A DNA stretch of 7,422 nt from contig CAKZUM010000350.1 of assembly GCA_937921525.1 (NCBI GenBank), positions 1 to 7,422 of the forward strand, given 5' to 3'. The position numbers and the translations under genes are program-made. The stretch is from an uncultured Saprospiraceae bacterium (GTDB taxonomy: Bacteria > Bacteroidota > Bacteroidia > Chitinophagales > Saprospiraceae). Positions 6,628 through 7,422 of this stretch are shown here, in pieces. The notes beneath the pieces are model-generated. The model did no database searches, was not told where the DNA came from, and was given only the letters and a program-made list of their open reading frames with translations. Position 1 is the first letter of the stretch. The number at the start of each line of letters is the position of its first letter.

Positions 6628-6664
6628 CAAAGATACTTGCAAAAACTATGCAACTCAATTGCAT
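6628..6664 (-). promoter_or_regulatory. promoter and putative Fur-family operator of the Cys-rich protein/receptor/regulator operon
   Basis: The perfect palindrome ATGCAA-CTCAA-TTGCAT (6648-6664) lies 12 bases upstream of TATCTTTG (minus strand 6635-6628), an exact TAnnTTTG -7 element. TTGA inside the palindrome, 19 bases before the -7 element, can serve as the -33 element, so the operator covers it. An extra TTGCA half-site lies at 6637-6641. ATG 6618 follows the -7 element by 9 bases. Confidence 0.7.
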
Positions 6665-6800
6665 TTTCGATAATACAGAATTATTTGTATATCTATATTT
6701 ATATGTCCGAAAATAATTGACAATCAAAAAGATATTTTTTTTATTGCTTCTTCATTGGACTCGAACTTAATATTACATAGCATTTTAAATTTCTAAAAAT

Positions 6801-6821
6801 ACTTACACCATAACTTACACC
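6801..6821 (+). repeat. tandem 9-mer repeat, left copy (possible integrase arm-type site)
   Basis: ACTTACACC occurs at 6801-6809 and 6813-6821, a 12-base period with ATA between. It matches the right copy at 7042-7062 at 18 of 21 positions in the same orientation. It lies just beyond the tRNA terminator on the side away from the integrase gene. Confidence 0.6.
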
Positions 6822-6825
6822 ATAT

Positions 6826-6860
6826 AAAAAACGAGTTATGAAAAATCTCCATAACTCGTT
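6826..6860 (-). terminator. intrinsic terminator of the tRNA-Pro gene
   Basis: Perfect 11-bp arms AACGAGTTATG (6830-6840) and CATAACTCGTT (6850-6860) flank a 9-base loop. Read on the minus strand, the hairpin begins 12 bases past the tRNA discriminator base and runs into a T tract at 6831-6826. It belongs to the native tRNA transcription unit. Confidence 0.85.
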
Positions 6861-6872
6861 GATTGTGAGTAG

Positions 6873-6914
6873 TCGGGATGACAGGATTTGAACCTGCGAC
6901 CCCACGCCCCCCAG
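6873..6914 (-). pseudogene. 3' fragment of tRNA-Pro (anticodon GGG), broken in the anticodon loop
   Basis: Read on the minus strand, C32-T33 (6914-6913) is followed by GGG as anticodon 34-36, G37, G38, the 3' anticodon-stem strand GCGTG (39-43), variable bases GGGTC, T stem and loop GCAGG-TTCAAAT-CCTGT (49-65), acceptor strand CATCCCG (66-72) and discriminator A73. CCA is not encoded. Before position 32 the sequence is GATAG instead of the CACGC needed to pair with GCGTG. No CGGGATG acceptor 5' strand or D arm occurs up to the window end. The break in the anticodon loop next to a tyrosine recombinase gene marks an attachment-site junction; the functional tRNA should be restored at the far end of the element. 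Confidence 0.85.
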
Positions 6915-7081
6915 CTATCCAATTAACACTTTTTGTTTGTTGTCGTTATTTATCGTATATTCGTATCTAATTGATAATCAATTAAATATACAAATTTTAC
7001 TTGTTTTTAATTTTTCATGATTATTGTTAAATAACGAAGTTACTGACACCATAGCTGACACCTAAACAATTAGTTTACATT
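6915..7081. other. integrative-element end (att region) between tRNA fragment and integrase gene
   Basis: A non-coding, AT-rich 167-base stretch. It contains TCGTAT twice (6954-6966), a perfect 8-1-8 palindrome TAATTGAT-A-ATCAATTA (6968-6984) and the tandem 9-mers at 7042-7062. Such sites fit excisionase, host-factor or integrase binding, but none is identified. Confidence 0.5.
7042..7062 (+). repeat. tandem 9-mer repeat, right copy (possible integrase arm-type site)
   Basis: ACTGACACC (7042-7050) and GCTGACACC (7054-7062) repeat at a 12-base period with ATA between, ending 19 bases before the integrase start. Tandem direct repeats of this size near int are typical arm-type sites bound by the N-terminal domain of tyrosine integrases. 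They also sit where an autoregulating integrase would bind. Confidence 0.6.
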
Positions 7082-7422
7082 ATGCCTACTGCCAAAATTA
7101 CGCTTTATAAAGGAAAAGTCTACAGCAATGAGACTTATCCGGTTATGCTGATTATTACCCACAATAGCAGGTCCTTTCGGATTGCTACGGGTTATAAAAC
7201 GGAAGAAAAAAAATGGGATAGCCGGACCCGGGAATTTAGGCGAAGTATGGAAAATTCAAAGGTAAAAAATGCGGTGCTGAGAGAGTTGCTTCTGAAGTCC
7301 CGGAATATTTTTGACGAAATCAGAAATGAGGATAAAGCTTTTTCCCCAGAGCTTTTTAAGGAGATGCTCAAGGGCAAAAAGAAACGAATTACGGTACGTG
7401 ATTTTTTAAAGGAGGTCATCGA
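7082..7422 (+). CDS. tyrosine recombinase (site-specific integrase) N-terminus, partial
   Basis: ATG 7082 opens a frame of 113 codons that runs off the window without a stop. Residues 1-85 have the pattern of the Bacteroidota arm DNA-binding domain: MPTAKITLYKGKVYSNETYP, then a strand ending LIITHNSRSFRIATGYKTEEKKWD, then a helical stretch of short basic and leucine-rich turns. The segment from about residue 104 (RITVRDFLKEVI) begins the core-binding SAM-like domain. The catalytic domain (R-H-R-Y) lies outside. Arginine codons are unlike the hydrolase gene: CGG is used four times in 113 codons and not at all in the 310-codon hydrolase, which fits foreign DNA. Position next to a broken tRNA-Pro identifies it as the integrase of an element entering from the right. 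Confidence 0.85.
   Translation, partial: MPTAKITLYKGKVYSNETYPVMLIITHNSRSFRIATGYKTEEKKWDSRTREFRRSMENSKVKNAVLRELLLKSRNIFDEIRNEDKAFSPELFKEMLKGKKKRITVRDFLKEVI

Noticed and set aside
6533..6727. 64-codon minus-strand reading frame
   Set aside because: It overlaps the Cys-rich protein gene and runs across its promoter and operator; the product has no recognisable features.
6873..7081. Intact tRNA-Pro interrupted by a group I intron in the anticodon loop
   Set aside because: No 5' half (CGGGATG acceptor strand, D arm) is found beyond the break, and an integrase gene follows; integration fits better.
7192..7419. 75-codon minus-strand reading frame
   Set aside because: It is antisense to the integrase N-terminus, whose plus-strand product has a clear arm-binding domain; the minus product is low-complexity and resembles nothing.

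Overview
The window looks like chromosomal DNA of a Bacteroidota bacterium, possibly from the Saprospiria/Cytophagia side; genus cannot be given. The signs are low GC, a type IX secretion sorting tail, promoters matching the Bacteroidota pattern (a -7 element TAnnTTTG), a SusC-style carboxypeptidase-regulatory domain on a TonB-dependent receptor, and a Bacteroidota-type tyrosine recombinase. Shine-Dalgarno sites are absent.

Layout. 1-63 is the last 20 residues of a secreted protein with a type IX sorting tail. 64-531 has no gene. It holds a hairpin just after that gene, a large imperfect inverted repeat made of AATGRTR heptads, an orphan intrinsic terminator, and a promoter fused to a long palindrome. 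532-2621 is a tightly coupled pair: a GDXG/HSL-family alpha/beta hydrolase, then an FMN-dependent alpha-hydroxy-acid dehydrogenase overlapping it by one base. 2622-2963 is a small zinc-ribbon protein with no ATG start. Convergent to these, on the minus strand (3010-6618), is a metal-homeostasis-like cluster. In transcription order it is a Cys-rich small exported protein (DUF6660-like), a TonB-dependent receptor, a Fur-family regulator, and then a separately promoted ICMT/PEMT-type membrane methyltransferase.

The most informative signal is regulatory. The DUF6660-like gene and the methyltransferase gene each carry the palindrome TGCAA-N5-TTGCA, placed identically: 12 bases from the palindrome to a TAnnTTTG -7 element, and ATG 9-11 bases after that element. 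The Fur-family regulator lies between the two promoters and its own gene ends 2 bases from one palindrome. The simplest reading is a small autoregulated, metal-responsive regulon in which outer-membrane uptake and a membrane methyltransferase are co-repressed. The metal (zinc is the first guess) is not settled by the sequence.

The right end (6619-7422) is an integration junction. The 3' part of a tRNA-Pro(GGG), on the minus strand and with its own terminator, breaks off in the anticodon loop. Beyond the break lies the start of a tyrosine recombinase gene running off the window. A 21-bp tandem repeat (two 9-mers at 12-bp period) occurs on both sides of the tRNA fragment and resembles integrase arm-type sites. 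The left copy is unexpected if everything left of the break is plain host DNA.
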